Shown here: positions 35,319 through 44,746 of the stretch, piece by piece
Position numbering within the stretch: the first letter of the stretch is position 1
Layout of the letters: each line of letters starts with the position of its first letter
Source: Nesterenkonia populi
GTDB taxonomy: Bacteria; Actinomycetota; Actinomycetes; Actinomycetales; Micrococcaceae
Direction: 5' to 3'
Assembly: GCF_007994735.1 (NCBI RefSeq)
Contig: NZ_VOIL01000001.1
Span: 2,356,001-2,420,000, forward strand
DNA: 64,000 nt
The notes under the pieces: model-generated
Database searches by the model: none
Seen by the model: only the letters and a program-made list of their open reading frames with translations
Told to the model about the DNA's origin: nothing
Translations under genes and position numbers: made by a program

Positions 35319-35828
35319 TTAGAAAGCAGGGCGGCGGAACTCTTGGAGGTCAGCGTTGCGGTGGTCCAGCTCCGCCCAGGGGCCGTCGAAGGTGAAGATC
35401 GCCAGGCCGCCCGGCGGCCAGTGCTCCGCCATGCTGAGCACAGCCCGCTCCTCCGAGGCCATGCTCGCCAGCTCCATGCTGAGCTCCTGGACACCCGGCA
35501 TGTGTGCGATCAGCAGCAGGGTCTCGGCGGTCTCCGGGGTCTCGTTGACCACCGAGCCGAGTGTGCGGGAGTCGCCCAGGTACAGGCGGGAGTCCAGGTA
35601 CGGCGTCGTCCCCCTCTCCCCCATCACTGAGCCGATCCAGATCGCCGTCTGCCGGGTCCGCATCGCGTCGGAGACCAGGGTGACCTCGGGCCAGTGCTTT
35701 TCCTCCAGGAGCAGCTGCCCCACCCCGCGCGCCTGCTCCTGGCCGTGCGCGGTCAGATTCCGGGAGCGGTCCTCCCCCGTGAAGCTCATACCCGCCTCAG
35801 CGTGCCGAAGGACCAGGAGCTTCTTCAT
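35319..35828 (-). CDS. SixA-like histidine phosphatase
   Basis: A 169-residue small histidine-phosphatase-superfamily protein. Phospho-acceptor motif LRHAEAG at residues 7-13, the second arginine region SDAMRTRQTA, and the second catalytic His in LLLIAHMPGVQELS. SixA dephosphorylates phosphohistidine in E. coli; substrates in actinobacteria are unknown. ATG 35828 begins MKKLLVLRHAE, the standard N-terminus; upstream in-frame starts are rejected. Confidence 0.88.
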   Translation of the reverse strand: MKKLLVLRHAEAGMSFTGEDRSRNLTAHGQEQARGVGQLLLEEKHWPEVTLVSDAMRTRQTAIWIGSVMGERGTTPYLDSRLYLGDSRTLGSVVNETPETAETLLLIAHMPGVQELSMELASMASEERAVLSMAEHWPPGGLAIFTFDGPWAELDHRNADLQEFRRPAF

Positions 35829-35933
35829 AGACGACGATTCTGGGGGCTGTGCGGGACCAGCTGCAAGCAAGACGCGGAAGAGGGCCATGGAGGACCCCCG
35901 GCGCAGCGGCGCCTCGGATCGCCCGAACAGGCC

Positions 35934-36740
35934 TCAGATGGAGTATTCAGGGGCGGCCCAGACGGTCACTTCGGGGTGCTCGTAGAACCGGTACCCCTGC
36001 CCGCGGACGGTGCGGACCGTATTGGCCAGGCGGCCGAGCTTGGAGCGCAGGCGACGGATGTGAACATCGATGGTGCGCTCATTGGGCATCTGCTCGTCGT
36101 CCATGCTGCGCCAGAGCGTCTTCAGCAGCTCCTCGCGGCCGACCGTGCGAGTCGAGTTGTCCACCAGGTAGTTCAGCAGCTCAAACTCTTTGTAGGTGAG
36201 GTTCAGCCCCTCCCCGTCGAGCCGCACCTCGCGGCGGGCCAAGTCGATGAGCACACCGTTGCTGGTGGTCGGCTGCGGCGCAGGGGACTGCGGGGCGGTG
36301 GGGGCCTCAGCCGGACGGTTGGCGACGGTCGGGTCCCCCAGCGCCTGCCGAACCACCTCCAGGTCAGTGCCCTCGGCGGCAGCAGAGGCCATCGCCATCG
36401 CAATGTGCACCTGGGACTCAGGGGCGATGTGCTCCACGTAGTCGCGCAGCTCTGTGGCGATCTTGTGCAGGGAGGTGCCCTCAGCCGCGGCGGTGTCCTC
36501 ATCCAGGCCCACGTAGATGACGAACCCACGAGCGACGACGTCCGGATTCACCGCAGGCGTGCCCTGCCCGTTGCCGGCCACGACCGGCACGGGGGCCGTG
36601 CGGGGCTGGTAAGCACCGTTCCTTCCGTTGCCGCCGGCGCCGCTGCGCATCCGCCGAGCTGCCTCAGCGCGCCGAGCCGCGTTCCGCACAGACACATGAA
36701 CATAACCTGGGCTTTGGCTCGAACTCGGCGATGCGGGCAT
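35934..36740 (-). CDS. Winged-helix (OmpR/PhoB C-terminal type) regulator without receiver domain
   Basis: A 268-residue protein. The C-terminal about 100 residues form the Trans_reg_C DNA-binding domain (LIDLARREVRLDGEGLNLTYKEFELLNYLVDNSTRTVGREELLKTLW, ERTIDVHIRRLRSKLG, VRTVRGQGYRF). The N-terminal 70 residues are basic, Pro/Gly-rich and probably disordered. In the middle, RGFVIYVGLDEDTAAAEGTSLHKIATELRDYVEHIAPESQVHIAMAMA is a small domain I do not recognise. There is no phospho-acceptor Asp pattern, so it is not a standard response regulator. Confidence 0.82.
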   Translation of the reverse strand: MPASPSSSQSPGYVHVSVRNAARRAEAARRMRSGAGGNGRNGAYQPRTAPVPVVAGNGQGTPAVNPDVVARGFVIYVGLDEDTAAAEGTSLHKIATELRDYVEHIAPESQVHIAMAMASAAAEGTDLEVVRQALGDPTVANRPAEAPTAPQSPAPQPTTSNGVLIDLARREVRLDGEGLNLTYKEFELLNYLVDNSTRTVGREELLKTLWRSMDDEQMPNERTIDVHIRRLRSKLGRLANTVRTVRGQGYRFYEHPEVTVWAAPEYSI

Positions 36741-36889
36741 GGAATCTCAGGCTTTCTGGCGGTGGCGACCGGCGATGTGCGATCCCAGCATCCCCGTAAT
36801 ATTTACGGAATGCAAGTAACATAACTCCGAAGATTCCAAATAATGAGACCCCCATGGGGCGCGGCCGGCAGGATGCCGCTCCTCAGCGG

Positions 36890-37525
36890 CTACTCAGCGA
36901 GCCCGTACAGCCTATCTCCAGCATCCCCCAAGCCTGGGACGATATAGGCCTTCTCGTTGAGCTTCTCGTCGATCGCGGCGGTGTACAGCTCCACATCCAG
37001 GTCCCCAGCTTCCTGCTGAAGCCGCTCAATGCCCTCAGGCGCAGCCAGCAGGCAGATCGCAGTGATCTGGGCCGCGCCTGCCTCCTTCAGGTAGTGGAAG
37101 GCCGCGGCCAGGGTGCCGCCGGTCGCCAGCATCGGGTCCAGCACGAACACCTGGCGGCCCGTCAGGTCGTTCGGCAGCCGCTCCGCATAGGTCACGATGT
37201 CCAGGGTCTGCTCGTCCCGGGCCATCCCCAGGAAGCCGACCTCAGCGGTCGGGATCATCGCAGCCATGCCGTCCAGCATGCCCAGGCCTGCTCGAAGGAT
37301 CGGCACCACCAGGGGCTTCGCGCCGGCCAGGCGCGTCCCCGTCATCGAAGTCACCGGGGTCTCGATCTCCACTCCCTCAGTCGGCAGGGATTCGCTGGCC
37401 TCATAGGCCAGCAGCATCACCAGCTCCTTGGTGAGGTCGCGGAACTGGTGGGATGGGGTCTCCGTCCGGCGGAGCTGGGTGAGCTTATGAGCGATGAGCG
37501 GATGCTCCACAACATGGACCTGCAT
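36890..37525 (-). CDS. upp: Uracil phosphoribosyltransferase
   Basis: A 211-residue UPRTase converting uracil and PRPP to UMP. Motifs: HPLIAHKLTQLRRTETPSHQFRDLTKELVMLLAYEA, PILRAGLGMLDG, the PRPP loop VFVLDPMLATGGTLAAAF, and a C-terminal AYIVPGLGDAGDRLYG. Divergent from tadA with 48 bp between starts. Confidence 0.96.
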   Translation of the reverse strand: MQVHVVEHPLIAHKLTQLRRTETPSHQFRDLTKELVMLLAYEASESLPTEGVEIETPVTSMTGTRLAGAKPLVVPILRAGLGMLDGMAAMIPTAEVGFLGMARDEQTLDIVTYAERLPNDLTGRQVFVLDPMLATGGTLAAAFHYLKEAGAAQITAICLLAAPEGIERLQQEAGDLDVELYTAAIDEKLNEKAYIVPGLGDAGDRLYGLAE

Positions 37526-37573
37526 GGAGCTAAAACTATCAGCGGTCAGCGGCAGCCCCACTAGGCTTGCCGC

Positions 37574-38044
37574 ATGCTCCTGCGTGATCCCGCCGTGCAG
37601 CACCAGCTGATGGACCGCTGCCTGGACCTGGCCCGGCGCGCCCCTGCCGCTGGGGACGTTCCCGTGGGCGCCGTCGTCGTCGGGCCCGACGGCCAGGTGC
37701 TGGGCGAGGGGCACAACACCCGGGAGCGCGACGCCGACCCGGCCGGCCACGCCGAGATGAACGCGCTGCGCGCCGCGGCCAGGACCACAGGCAGCTGGCG
37801 GTTGGACGGCTGCGGGCTGGTAGTGACCCTGGAGCCCTGCCCCATGTGCGCCGGGGCGATCACCCAGGCCCGCATCAGCACCGTGGTGTTCGGCGCCTGG
37901 GACGAGAAGGCGGGGGCGGCCGGCAGCGTGTTCGACGTGCTGCGGGAGCCTCGGCTGAACCACTGGGTGGAGACCATCCCCGGGGTCCGCCCGGAAGCCT
38001 GCGCCGGGCTGCTGCGTGACTTCTTCGAAACCTTCCGCAGCTAG
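37574..38044 (+). CDS. tadA: tRNA adenosine(34) deaminase
   Basis: A 156-residue zinc deaminase making inosine-34 in tRNA-Arg(ACG), which is itself encoded at 33257-33333. Zinc and catalytic motifs: GHAEMNAL and EPCPMCAGAI. DVPVGAVVVG and GAWDEKAGAAGSVFDVL are typical of TadA. The apt gene follows after 11 bp. Confidence 0.94.
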   Translation: MLLRDPAVQHQLMDRCLDLARRAPAAGDVPVGAVVVGPDGQVLGEGHNTRERDADPAGHAEMNALRAAARTTGSWRLDGCGLVVTLEPCPMCAGAITQARISTVVFGAWDEKAGAAGSVFDVLREPRLNHWVETIPGVRPEACAGLLRDFFETFRS

Positions 38045-38055
38045 GCTCCTCTGCC

Positions 38056-38613
38056 ATGGCATCCACCATTTTCCCCGCCCCCAGCGCCGAGCGCCTGGAG
38101 CACGCCCAGTCGCTCTTCGGCGTCATTCCTGACTTTCCCGAGCCGGGCGTCAGCTTCCAGGACATCACTCCCGTGCTCGCCGACCCGGCCGGGCTGCGCA
38201 CCGTCGCCGAAGCGCTCCTTGCCCCCTTCGCCGGTCAGTTCACCCAGCTCGCCGGCATCGAAGCTCGCGGATTCCTGCTCGCCGGAGTGATGGCGGGCAT
38301 CTGCGCCGAGCGGGGCCACCCCGCAGGGGTGCTGACCATCCGCAAGGAGGGCAAGCTGCCCGCCCCCGCCGCGAAGGTCGAGTACTCCCTCGAGTACGGC
38401 ACCGCCGCCATCGAGGCACCCGATGTGCTGACGAGTGAGGACCGGGTGCTCATCGTCGACGACGTGCTCGCCACCGGCGGCACCATCGCCGCGTGCAGGC
38501 AGCTGGTCAGCGACCTCGGAGCGCAGTCGGTCGGCGCCGGCGTCGTCATGCAGGTGGATGCGCTCAACGGACCGCAGACCGCCGGTGAGGTCCACACCCT
38601 CTTCCACTGCTGA
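38056..38613 (+). CDS. apt: Adenine phosphoribosyltransferase
   Basis: A 185-residue purine-salvage enzyme (adenine + PRPP to AMP). IPDFPEPGVSFQDITPVLADP, GIEARGFLLAG, IRKEGKLPAP, SLEYGTAAIEAPDVL and the PRPP loop VLIVDDVLATGGT are all typical. A strong 11-bp hairpin follows the stop at 38647-38672. Confidence 0.96.
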   Translation: MASTIFPAPSAERLEHAQSLFGVIPDFPEPGVSFQDITPVLADPAGLRTVAEALLAPFAGQFTQLAGIEARGFLLAGVMAGICAERGHPAGVLTIRKEGKLPAPAAKVEYSLEYGTAAIEAPDVLTSEDRVLIVDDVLATGGTIAACRQLVSDLGAQSVGAGVVMQVDALNGPQTAGEVHTLFHC

Positions 38614-38646
38614 GCTGCGCTTCGGCTGCATGCCCGCCGAGGCCCT

Positions 38647-38672
38647 GCGTTGAGGCGCAGCCGCCTCAACGC
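38647..38672 (+). terminator. Hairpin between apt and tRNA-Ser
   Basis: GCGTTGAGGCG-CAGC-CGCCTCAACGC is a perfect 11-bp stem with a 4-nt loop, 33 bp after the apt stop. No U tract follows. The left arm contains TTGAGG, which is also the best -35 box for tRNA-Ser. Confidence 0.5.
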
Positions 38673-38679
38673 CTATAGT
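38650..38679 (+). promoter_or_regulatory. Promoter of tRNA-Ser
   Basis: TTGAGG (38650-38655), an 18-bp spacer, and TATAGT (38674-38679), about 29 bp before the tRNA. The -35 and spacer coincide with the apt hairpin. Confidence 0.6.
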
Positions 38680-38708
38680 GGACAGGCACTGCCCGCAGGC
38701 AGTCACCA

Positions 38709-38794
38709 GGTGCGGTGTCCGAGCGGCCGAAGGTGCGACACTCGAAATGTCGTGTAGGCAACCCCTACCGTGGGTTCAAATCCCACCCGCACCG
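38709..38794 (+). tRNA. tRNA-Ser(CGA)
   Basis: 86 nt, class II tRNA. Acceptor GGTGCGG / CCGCACC with discriminator G, anticodon stem-loop CGACA-CTCGAAA-TGTCG with anticodon CGA, a long variable arm (TGTAGGCAACCCCTACC) and T-loop GTGGG-TTCAAAT-CCCAC. CCA is not encoded. Confidence 0.96.
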
Positions 38795-38871
38795 CTCTCC
38801 CGTCCTGCGGCCCCGAAACCCTCCTGAGGATCGGGGCCGCAGATGCATCCCCTGACGGAGGAGAGGAGCAC

Positions 38872-39330
38872 ATGAGCATCACCGCAGTGGCGATCGGAAA
38901 GAAGCACGAGGACTGGGTGCTGCCCGGCATCCAGCGCTACTCCCAGCGAACGCGCAGGCACTACGACGTCGGGTGGAAGCTCCTCCCCCACTCCCAGCGC
39001 GAAGGCGACGCCGCCCGGCAGGAGGAGTCCGAGCGGATCCTCAAGACCCTCAAGCCGCAGGATCATGTGATCCTCCTCGATGAGCGCGGCACCAGCCTCA
39101 CCTCCCCTCAGCTCGCCTCCGCCCTGCAGAAGCAGTTCGACACCGGCAAGAGCGTGGTGATCATCATCGGCGGGGCCTACGGGGTCAGCGATGAGCTTCA
39201 CCAGCGCGCCGACCTCACCTGGTCGCTGTCCAGACTCGTGTTCCCCCACCAGCTCGTCCGTCTCATCCTCATCGAACAGGTGTACCGGGCCCAGGAGATC
39301 TCCGCCGGAAGGCCCTACCACCATGAGTGA
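38872..39330 (+). CDS. rlmH: 23S rRNA (pseudouridine-1915-N3) methyltransferase
   Basis: A 152-residue SPOUT methyltransferase. ATG 38872 has GGAGGAGAGGAG upstream. SAM-binding knot motifs: VILLDERGTSLTSPQLASAL, VIIIGGAYGVSDELHQRAD, SLSRLVFPHQLVRLILIEQVYRAQEISAGRPYHHE. These are near-invariant in RlmH. Confidence 0.95.
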   Translation: MSITAVAIGKKHEDWVLPGIQRYSQRTRRHYDVGWKLLPHSQREGDAARQEESERILKTLKPQDHVILLDERGTSLTSPQLASALQKQFDTGKSVVIIIGGAYGVSDELHQRADLTWSLSRLVFPHQLVRLILIEQVYRAQEISAGRPYHHE

Positions 39331-39997
39331 GACAGCCGACGCCGGCAGCAGGCCCGTGGTCGGCATCCTCGGTGCGGGCCGGGCCGGCACCGCTATCGCC
39401 CGGACCCTCCTCGCCGCAGGAATCGACGTGGACATCTGCTCCACCCGGCCGCCCAAAGCCCTGCAGCACCACCTGAAGATCTACGCGCCCGGCGCGAACC
39501 CCGTCCGGCCGGAGATGATCGCCGAACGCACCCGTGTCAGCGGGCCCGGCGTCGTCGTGCTCGCCGTGCCGCACGAGGACCTGGACGAGGTCGACCCGGA
39601 GACCACGGCCGGCACCGTGCTGATCGACGCGACCAACACCTGGCACGACGAGCTGCTGCCCGGGTGGCTGCAGGCCGCCATCGACGAGCAGCTGCCCACC
39701 AGCCAGGCGATCGCAGGGCATTTCCGGCGCAGCACCGTGGTCAAGGCGCTCAACCACATCTCCCACCACGAGCTTCAGGACGCCGCGCAGCCGGACCTGC
39801 CGACGGCCCAACGGCGAGCGCTCGCCCTTGCGGCCGACGACGACCAGGCCCGCGCCCGAGCCATGGGGCTGCTGGTGCGGATGGGGTTCGATCCGGTCTC
39901 CATCGGCTCCCTCGCCGTCAGCGGCCTGATGGACCCGGACGGCCCGCTGTTCAACCGGCCCCTGCGCCGCGAGGACATCCTCCGGCACCTGGCATAG
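39323..39997 (+). CDS. NADP-binding oxidoreductase (F420-dependent NADP reductase-like)
   Basis: A 224-residue Rossmann protein of the NADP-oxidoreductase, coenzyme-F420-dependent family. GILGAGRAGTAIARTLL is the dinucleotide-binding loop and ICSTR at the end of strand 2 suits NADP. VVVLAVPHEDLDEV, LIDATNTW and KALNHISHHELQD follow. It overlaps rlmH by 8 bp. Members reduce F420, or act on unknown small molecules; no specific substrate is evident. Confidence 0.82.
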   Translation: MSETADAGSRPVVGILGAGRAGTAIARTLLAAGIDVDICSTRPPKALQHHLKIYAPGANPVRPEMIAERTRVSGPGVVVLAVPHEDLDEVDPETTAGTVLIDATNTWHDELLPGWLQAAIDEQLPTSQAIAGHFRRSTVVKALNHISHHELQDAAQPDLPTAQRRALALAADDDQARARAMGLLVRMGFDPVSIGSLAVSGLMDPDGPLFNRPLRREDILRHLA

Positions 39998-40030
39998 GGG
40001 TTGTCCGAGCGTGCTCATAAGGTGGAGCCC

Positions 40031-43000
40031 ATGACAGCGCTGGAGCAGTTCTCGGAGGCGACGCAGACCTGGTTCGGCGCGTCCTTCGGGTCTGCGACCG
40101 CCGCGCAGGAGGGGGCCTGGGGCTCCGTCGCTGCGGGCCGGAACGCGCTGGTGATCGCCCCTACCGGGTCCGGCAAGACCCTCTCGGCGTTCCTCTGGAG
40201 CATCGACCGGCTGATGCGGGAGCAGAGCACCGCATCGGGACAGACTCGCGTGCTCTACATCTCTCCGCTCAAGGCGCTCGGCGTGGATATCGAGCGGAAT
40301 CTGCGCTCCCCGCTGGTGGGAATCCGGCACACCGCCGAACGGCTGGGTGAGCCGGCCCGGGAGATCAGCGTGGGGGTGCGCACCGGGGACACCACTTCCA
40401 AGCAGCGGCGGGATCTGCTGCGGCGCCCCCCGGAGATCCTGATCACCACCCCGGAGTCGCTGTATCTGATGCTGACCTCCCGCGCCCGGGAGACCCTCGC
40501 CGGGGTGGAGACCATCATTGTGGACGAGATCCACGCTCTGGCCGGCACTAAGCGCGGCGCGCATCTGGCGGTGTCGCTGGAGCGGCTGGATGAGCTGCGG
40601 CGGCAGCAGGAGGACGGACCTGCCGCGCCCGCTCAGCGGATCGGGCTGTCCGCCACGGTGGAGCCCAAGGCGGAGGTGGCCCGGTTCCTGGGCGGTGCCC
40701 AGCCCGTGGACGTGGTTGCCCCGCCCGCGGAGAAGCGGTGGGACATCACTGTCTCCGTGCCGGTCTCGGATATGTCATCCCCGGAGGCTGCCTCGGGCGG
40801 CGGGGAGGACGGCGGGCAGCCGCTGCAGCCGTCCATCTGGCCGCACGTGGAGCACCGGGTGGTGGAGCTGATCAGCCAGAACCGCTCCACCATCGTGTTC
40901 GTCAATTCCCGGCGCCTGGCGGAGAAGCTCACCGGCCGGATCAACGAGATCTGGGCCGAGAAGCAGCCCGACCCCGCTGACGGCGGGGAGCCCCCGCCGC
41001 TGGCGAAGGCGCACCACGGCTCGGTGTCCAAAGACCAGCGCTCCCTCATCGAGGAAGACCTCAAGTCAGGCCGGCTGCGCTGCGTAGTGGCCACCAGCTC
41101 CCTGGAGCTGGGGATCGACATGGGCACGGTGGACCTGGTCATTCAGGTGGAGGCCCCGCATGCGGTCTCCGCAGGCCTGCAGCGGCTCGGGCGGGCCGGC
41201 CACCAGGTCGGCGAGGTCTCGGTCGGATGGTTCTTCCCCAAGCACCGGGGCGACCTGGTGAGCACCGCCGTCGTCGTGGACCGGATGCTCTCCGGACGCA
41301 TCGAGGCGCTGAGAGTCCCCCGCAGCCCGCTGGACATCCTCGCCCAGCAGACGGTGGCCGCCGCGGCGATGGACACCCTGGATGTGGAGGCCTGGTACCA
41401 GCTGCTGCGCCGCAGCGCGCCCTTCGCCGCCCTGCCGCGGTCGGCCTATGAGGCCACCCTGGATCTGCTGGCCGGCCGCTACCCCTCCGACCGCTTCGCG
41501 GAGCTGAGACCCCGGCTGGTGTGGGACCGCGACGCCGGCACCCTCGCCGGACGGCCCGGGGCCCAGCGGCTGGCCGTCACCTCGGGGGGCACCATCCCTG
41601 ACCGCGGACTCTTCGGGGTCTACCTCGTGGGCCAGGAGGACTCGCGGACCGGGGGACGCCGAGTGGGCGAGCTCGACGAGGAGATGGTCTACGAGTCCCG
41701 GGTGGGGGACGTCTTCGCGCTGGGCGCCACGAGCTGGCGGATCGAGGAGATCACCTTCGACCGGGTGATGGTCTCCCCGGCCTTCGGGCAGCCGGCCAAC
41801 CTGCCGTTCTGGCACGGCGACGGGATCGGCCGGCCCGCTGAGCTGGGCCAGGCGATGGGCGAGTTCATCCGGCAGGTCCGCTCCGGCGGGGAGAAGATCG
41901 CCCGCCGGCTGGATGCCCTGGGGCTGGATGCCTGGGCCCGGGAGAACCTCACCCGGTACCTGGAGGACCAGCAGGGCGCCGCCGGAGCAGTTCCCACCGA
42001 CACCACGCTGGTCATCGAGCGGACCACCGACGAGCTCGGCGACTGGCGGATCATCCTCCACTCGCCCTACGGAATGCAGGTCCACGCCCCCTGGGCCCTG
42101 GCGGTGGGCGCCCGGCTCACCGAGCGGTACGGGCTGGACGGGGCCGCCTTCGCCGCCGACGACGGGCTCGTGCTCCGGGTGCCGATGATGGACGAGAGTC
42201 CGCCCGGTGCGGAGCTGTTCACCTTCGAGCCGGAGGAGCTGGATGAGCTCGTCACCTCCCAGGTGTCCAACTCCGCGCTCTTCGCCGCCCGATTCCGGGA
42301 GACCTCCTCGCGCGCGCTGCTGCTGCCCCGGCAGAACCCCACCCAGCGGACCCCGCTCTGGCAGCAGCGGCAGCGGGCCTCCCAGCTGCTGGAGGTGGCC
42401 GCCGGCTACTCCGACTTCCCGCTGATCGTCGAAACGATGCGGGAGGTGCTCCAGGACGTCTACGACCTTCCTGCCCTGGACAGCCTCACGCGCCGCCTGA
42501 ACCAGAGGAAGGTTCGGCTCGTGGAGACCACCACCCAGTCGCCGTCGCCCTTCGCGCAGAGCCTCCTGTTCGGCTACATCGCCCAATACCTCTACGAAGG
42601 CGACTCCCCGCTGGCCGAACGCCGTGCCGCCGCCCTGAGCGTGGATCCCCGGCTGCTCAAAGAGCTGCTGGGCCGGGTCGAGCTGCGCGAATTCCTCGAC
42701 GCCGCGATCATCGCCGAATCCCAGGACTACGCCCAGCGGCTCTCCCCCTCCCGCCGCCTGCGCGGAGACGCCGAAGGGGCGGCCGATCTCCTGCGCCTGC
42801 TGGGTCCGCTCAGTGCCGAACAGATGGCGGCCCGGCTGAAGCGCCCCGGCAGCGCAGCACCGGCCGAAGATGCCTCGCCGCACGAGGACGCTCCCGCTGC
42901 AGAGCAGCAGGCGCGCCGGTGGGCAGAGGAGCTCGTCTCCGCCCAGCGCGCCTTCCGGGTGCACTGGCACGGCGAGGAGCGGTTCGCCGCCGCAGAGGAT

Positions 43001-44617
43001 GCCGCCCGCCTGCGCGACGGTCTCGGGCTCCCCCTGCCTCAGGGGATCCAGCAGGTCTTCCTGGACCCCGTCGAGGATCCCCTGGGTGACCTGGTCTCCC
43101 GCTACGGGCGCAGCCACGGGCCCTTCGCCGTGGAGGAGGCCGCGGGCGAGCTCGGCCTGCCCACGGCAGCCGTCCAGCAGACCCTCGACCGGCTCACCGA
43201 ACAGGGGCGGATGGTCGAGGGCCTATTCACCCCGGACCGCAGCGTCGCAGCCGACCGCGAATACTGTGAGACAGAGATGCTGGGGCGCATCCGTCGTCGT
43301 TCCCTCGCCGCACTCCGCTCAGCCGTGGAGCCGGTGCCGACCGCCGCCTACGCGCAGCTCCTGGCCGAATGGCAGTCCGTGGCACCCGGCACCCAGACAG
43401 AAGGCACCTCCGGGCTGGCTGAGGTGCTCGCCCAGCTGGCCGGCTACCCCGCCCCGGCAAGCGCATGGGAGACCTTCATCCTGCCCGCCCGGGTGCGCGA
43501 CTATGCGCCCAGCATGCTGGATGAGCTGCTGGGCGCCGGGGAGGTGCTGGCGACCGGTCGCGGGGAGCTCGCCGGACACGACGGCTGGGTCAGCTTCACC
43601 CCGGCCGATGACGCCGAAGCACTCGACCTGCGGCGTGAGGGCACCGGCCCCACCGAGCTGCAGCAGCAGGTGCTGGAGATGCTGGACCGCGGCGGCGCCT
43701 GGTTCCCCGAGGCCATCGCCGCCTCCCTGGAGACCTCAGCAGCTGCGGTGCAGGAGGCGCTGTGGGAGCTGTTCTGGACAGGGCAGGTGACCCCGGACGG
43801 CTTCGCCCCGGTGCGGGCCCGGCTGGCCGGCGGCAGCACGGCGCATAAGCGCAGGCCCGCCGCGCCCCGAACGCGGCACGCCTCCCGCCGAATGGCGCTG
43901 CGGCGCGCCGCGGAGGCCCAGCGGGACCGCGGCGGCAGCACCGGCCCGGGCACATCCGGCGGGCGTTGGTCGATCACTCCCCGCCCCGAGCAGCAGGATG
44001 CGGCGGGGGCCACAGCGGCCGCTCACGCCAGGGCAGAGATCCTGCTGGACCGCTACGGGGTGCTCACCCGCGGATCTGCGGCCTCGGAGGACGTCCCGGG
44101 CGGGTTCGCCGGCGTGTACAAGGTGCTCGCCGGCGCGGAAGAGGCGGGACAGGTCCGCCGCGGATACTTCGTCGAGCGCCTCGGCGCCGCCCAGTTCACC
44201 TCCTCCGCCACCGTCGACCGGCTCCGCGACATCGGAGAAGCACTCGAGGATCAGCGGATCAGCGACGTGGTCGCCCTGGCCGCCGCGGACCCCGCCAACC
44301 CCTACGGGGCAGCCCTCGACTGGCCCGCTCTGGAGGACGTGAAGGCCCGACCCGGACGGAAGGCGGGCGCCGTCGTCGTGCTGCACCGCGGGGACCTCGC
44401 CCTCTACATGGAACGCGGCGGCAAGACGGTGCTGCTCTACATCGAACCCGATCAGGCTGCCCCTGTCGCGGAGGCGCTCGTCGCCGCGCTGCGCCGCGCG
44501 TCCAGCTCCCGCCTCTCGGTGGAGAAGGTCAACGGGGAGCCGGTCCTCACCCACCCATTCGGACAGCTGCTGCGCGAGGCCGGCTTCGACAGCACCCCCA
44601 GAGGCCTGCGGCTGTGA
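40031..44617 (+). CDS. lhr: Large ATP-dependent helicase Lhr
   Basis: A 1,528-residue SF2 3'-5' helicase with the extended C-terminal domain of full-length actinobacterial Lhr. Motif I APTGSGKTLSAF, II VDEIHALAGTKRG, III LSATVEPK, V VVATSSLELGIDMG and VI QRLGRAGHQVG. The winged-helix and Lhr-core beta-domain cover about residues 450-850, and the C-terminal region about 900-1,528. It is implicated in DNA repair and interstrand-crosslink tolerance in mycobacteria. ATG 40031 is preceded by AAGGTGGAG. Confidence 0.95.
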   Translation: MTALEQFSEATQTWFGASFGSATAAQEGAWGSVAAGRNALVIAPTGSGKTLSAFLWSIDRLMREQSTASGQTRVLYISPLKALGVDIERNLRSPLVGIRHTAERLGEPAREISVGVRTGDTTSKQRRDLLRRPPEILITTPESLYLMLTSRARETLAGVETIIVDEIHALAGTKRGAHLAVSLERLDELRRQQEDGPAAPAQRIGLSATVEPKAEVARFLGGAQPVDVVAPPAEKRWDITVSVPVSDMSSPEAASGGGEDGGQPLQPSIWPHVEHRVVELISQNRSTIVFVNSRRLAEKLTGRINEIWAEKQPDPADGGEPPPLAKAHHGSVSKDQRSLIEEDLKSGRLRCVVATSSLELGIDMGTVDLVIQVEAPHAVSAGLQRLGRAGHQVGEVSVGWFFPKHRGDLVSTAVVVDRMLSGRIEALRVPRSPLDILAQQTVAAAAMDTLDVEAWYQLLRRSAPFAALPRSAYEATLDLLAGRYPSDRFAELRPRLVWDRDAGTLAGRPGAQRLAVTSGGTIPDRGLFGVYLVGQEDSRTGGRRVGELDEEMVYESRVGDVFALGATSWRIEEITFDRVMVSPAFGQPANLPFWHGDGIGRPAELGQAMGEFIRQVRSGGEKIARRLDALGLDAWARENLTRYLEDQQGAAGAVPTDTTLVIERTTDELGDWRIILHSPYGMQVHAPWALAVGARLTERYGLDGAAFAADDGLVLRVPMMDESPPGAELFTFEPEELDELVTSQVSNSALFAARFRETSSRALLLPRQNPTQRTPLWQQRQRASQLLEVAAGYSDFPLIVETMREVLQDVYDLPALDSLTRRLNQRKVRLVETTTQSPSPFAQSLLFGYIAQYLYEGDSPLAERRAAALSVDPRLLKELLGRVELREFLDAAIIAESQDYAQRLSPSRRLRGDAEGAADLLRLLGPLSAEQMAARLKRPGSAAPAEDASPHEDAPAAEQQARRWAEELVSAQRAFRVHWHGEERFAAAEDAARLRDGLGLPLPQGIQQVFLDPVEDPLGDLVSRYGRSHGPFAVEEAAGELGLPTAAVQQTLDRLTEQGRMVEGLFTPDRSVAADREYCETEMLGRIRRRSLAALRSAVEPVPTAAYAQLLAEWQSVAPGTQTEGTSGLAEVLAQLAGYPAPASAWETFILPARVRDYAPSMLDELLGAGEVLATGRGELAGHDGWVSFTPADDAEALDLRREGTGPTELQQQVLEMLDRGGAWFPEAIAASLETSAAAVQEALWELFWTGQVTPDGFAPVRARLAGGSTAHKRRPAAPRTRHASRRMALRRAAEAQRDRGGSTGPGTSGGRWSITPRPEQQDAAGATAAAHARAEILLDRYGVLTRGSAASEDVPGGFAGVYKVLAGAEEAGQVRRGYFVERLGAAQFTSSATVDRLRDIGEALEDQRISDVVALAAADPANPYGAALDWPALEDVKARPGRKAGAVVVLHRGDLALYMERGGKTVLLYIEPDQAAPVAEALVAALRRASSSRLSVEKVNGEPVLTHPFGQLLREAGFDSTPRGLRL

Positions 44618-44746
44618 CGCCCTGCTGGCGGGGAGGCTCCGCGCAGCTCTCGGCCGGCCGCATGGGTGTCAGCCCTCACGCCTGAAGCCGCTGCGATCCG
44701 CGCTGACCTGGACGGAGACGGTCCGCCTAGGCGATATACTTGACCC

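Noticed and set aside
36664..36855. Small frame upstream of the winged-helix regulator
   Set aside because: No ribosome-binding site or family resemblance; it overlaps the promoter region and start of the regulator.
41066..43117. 683-residue minus-strand frame opposite lhr
   Set aside because: Shadow of the helicase gene, no domain similarity.
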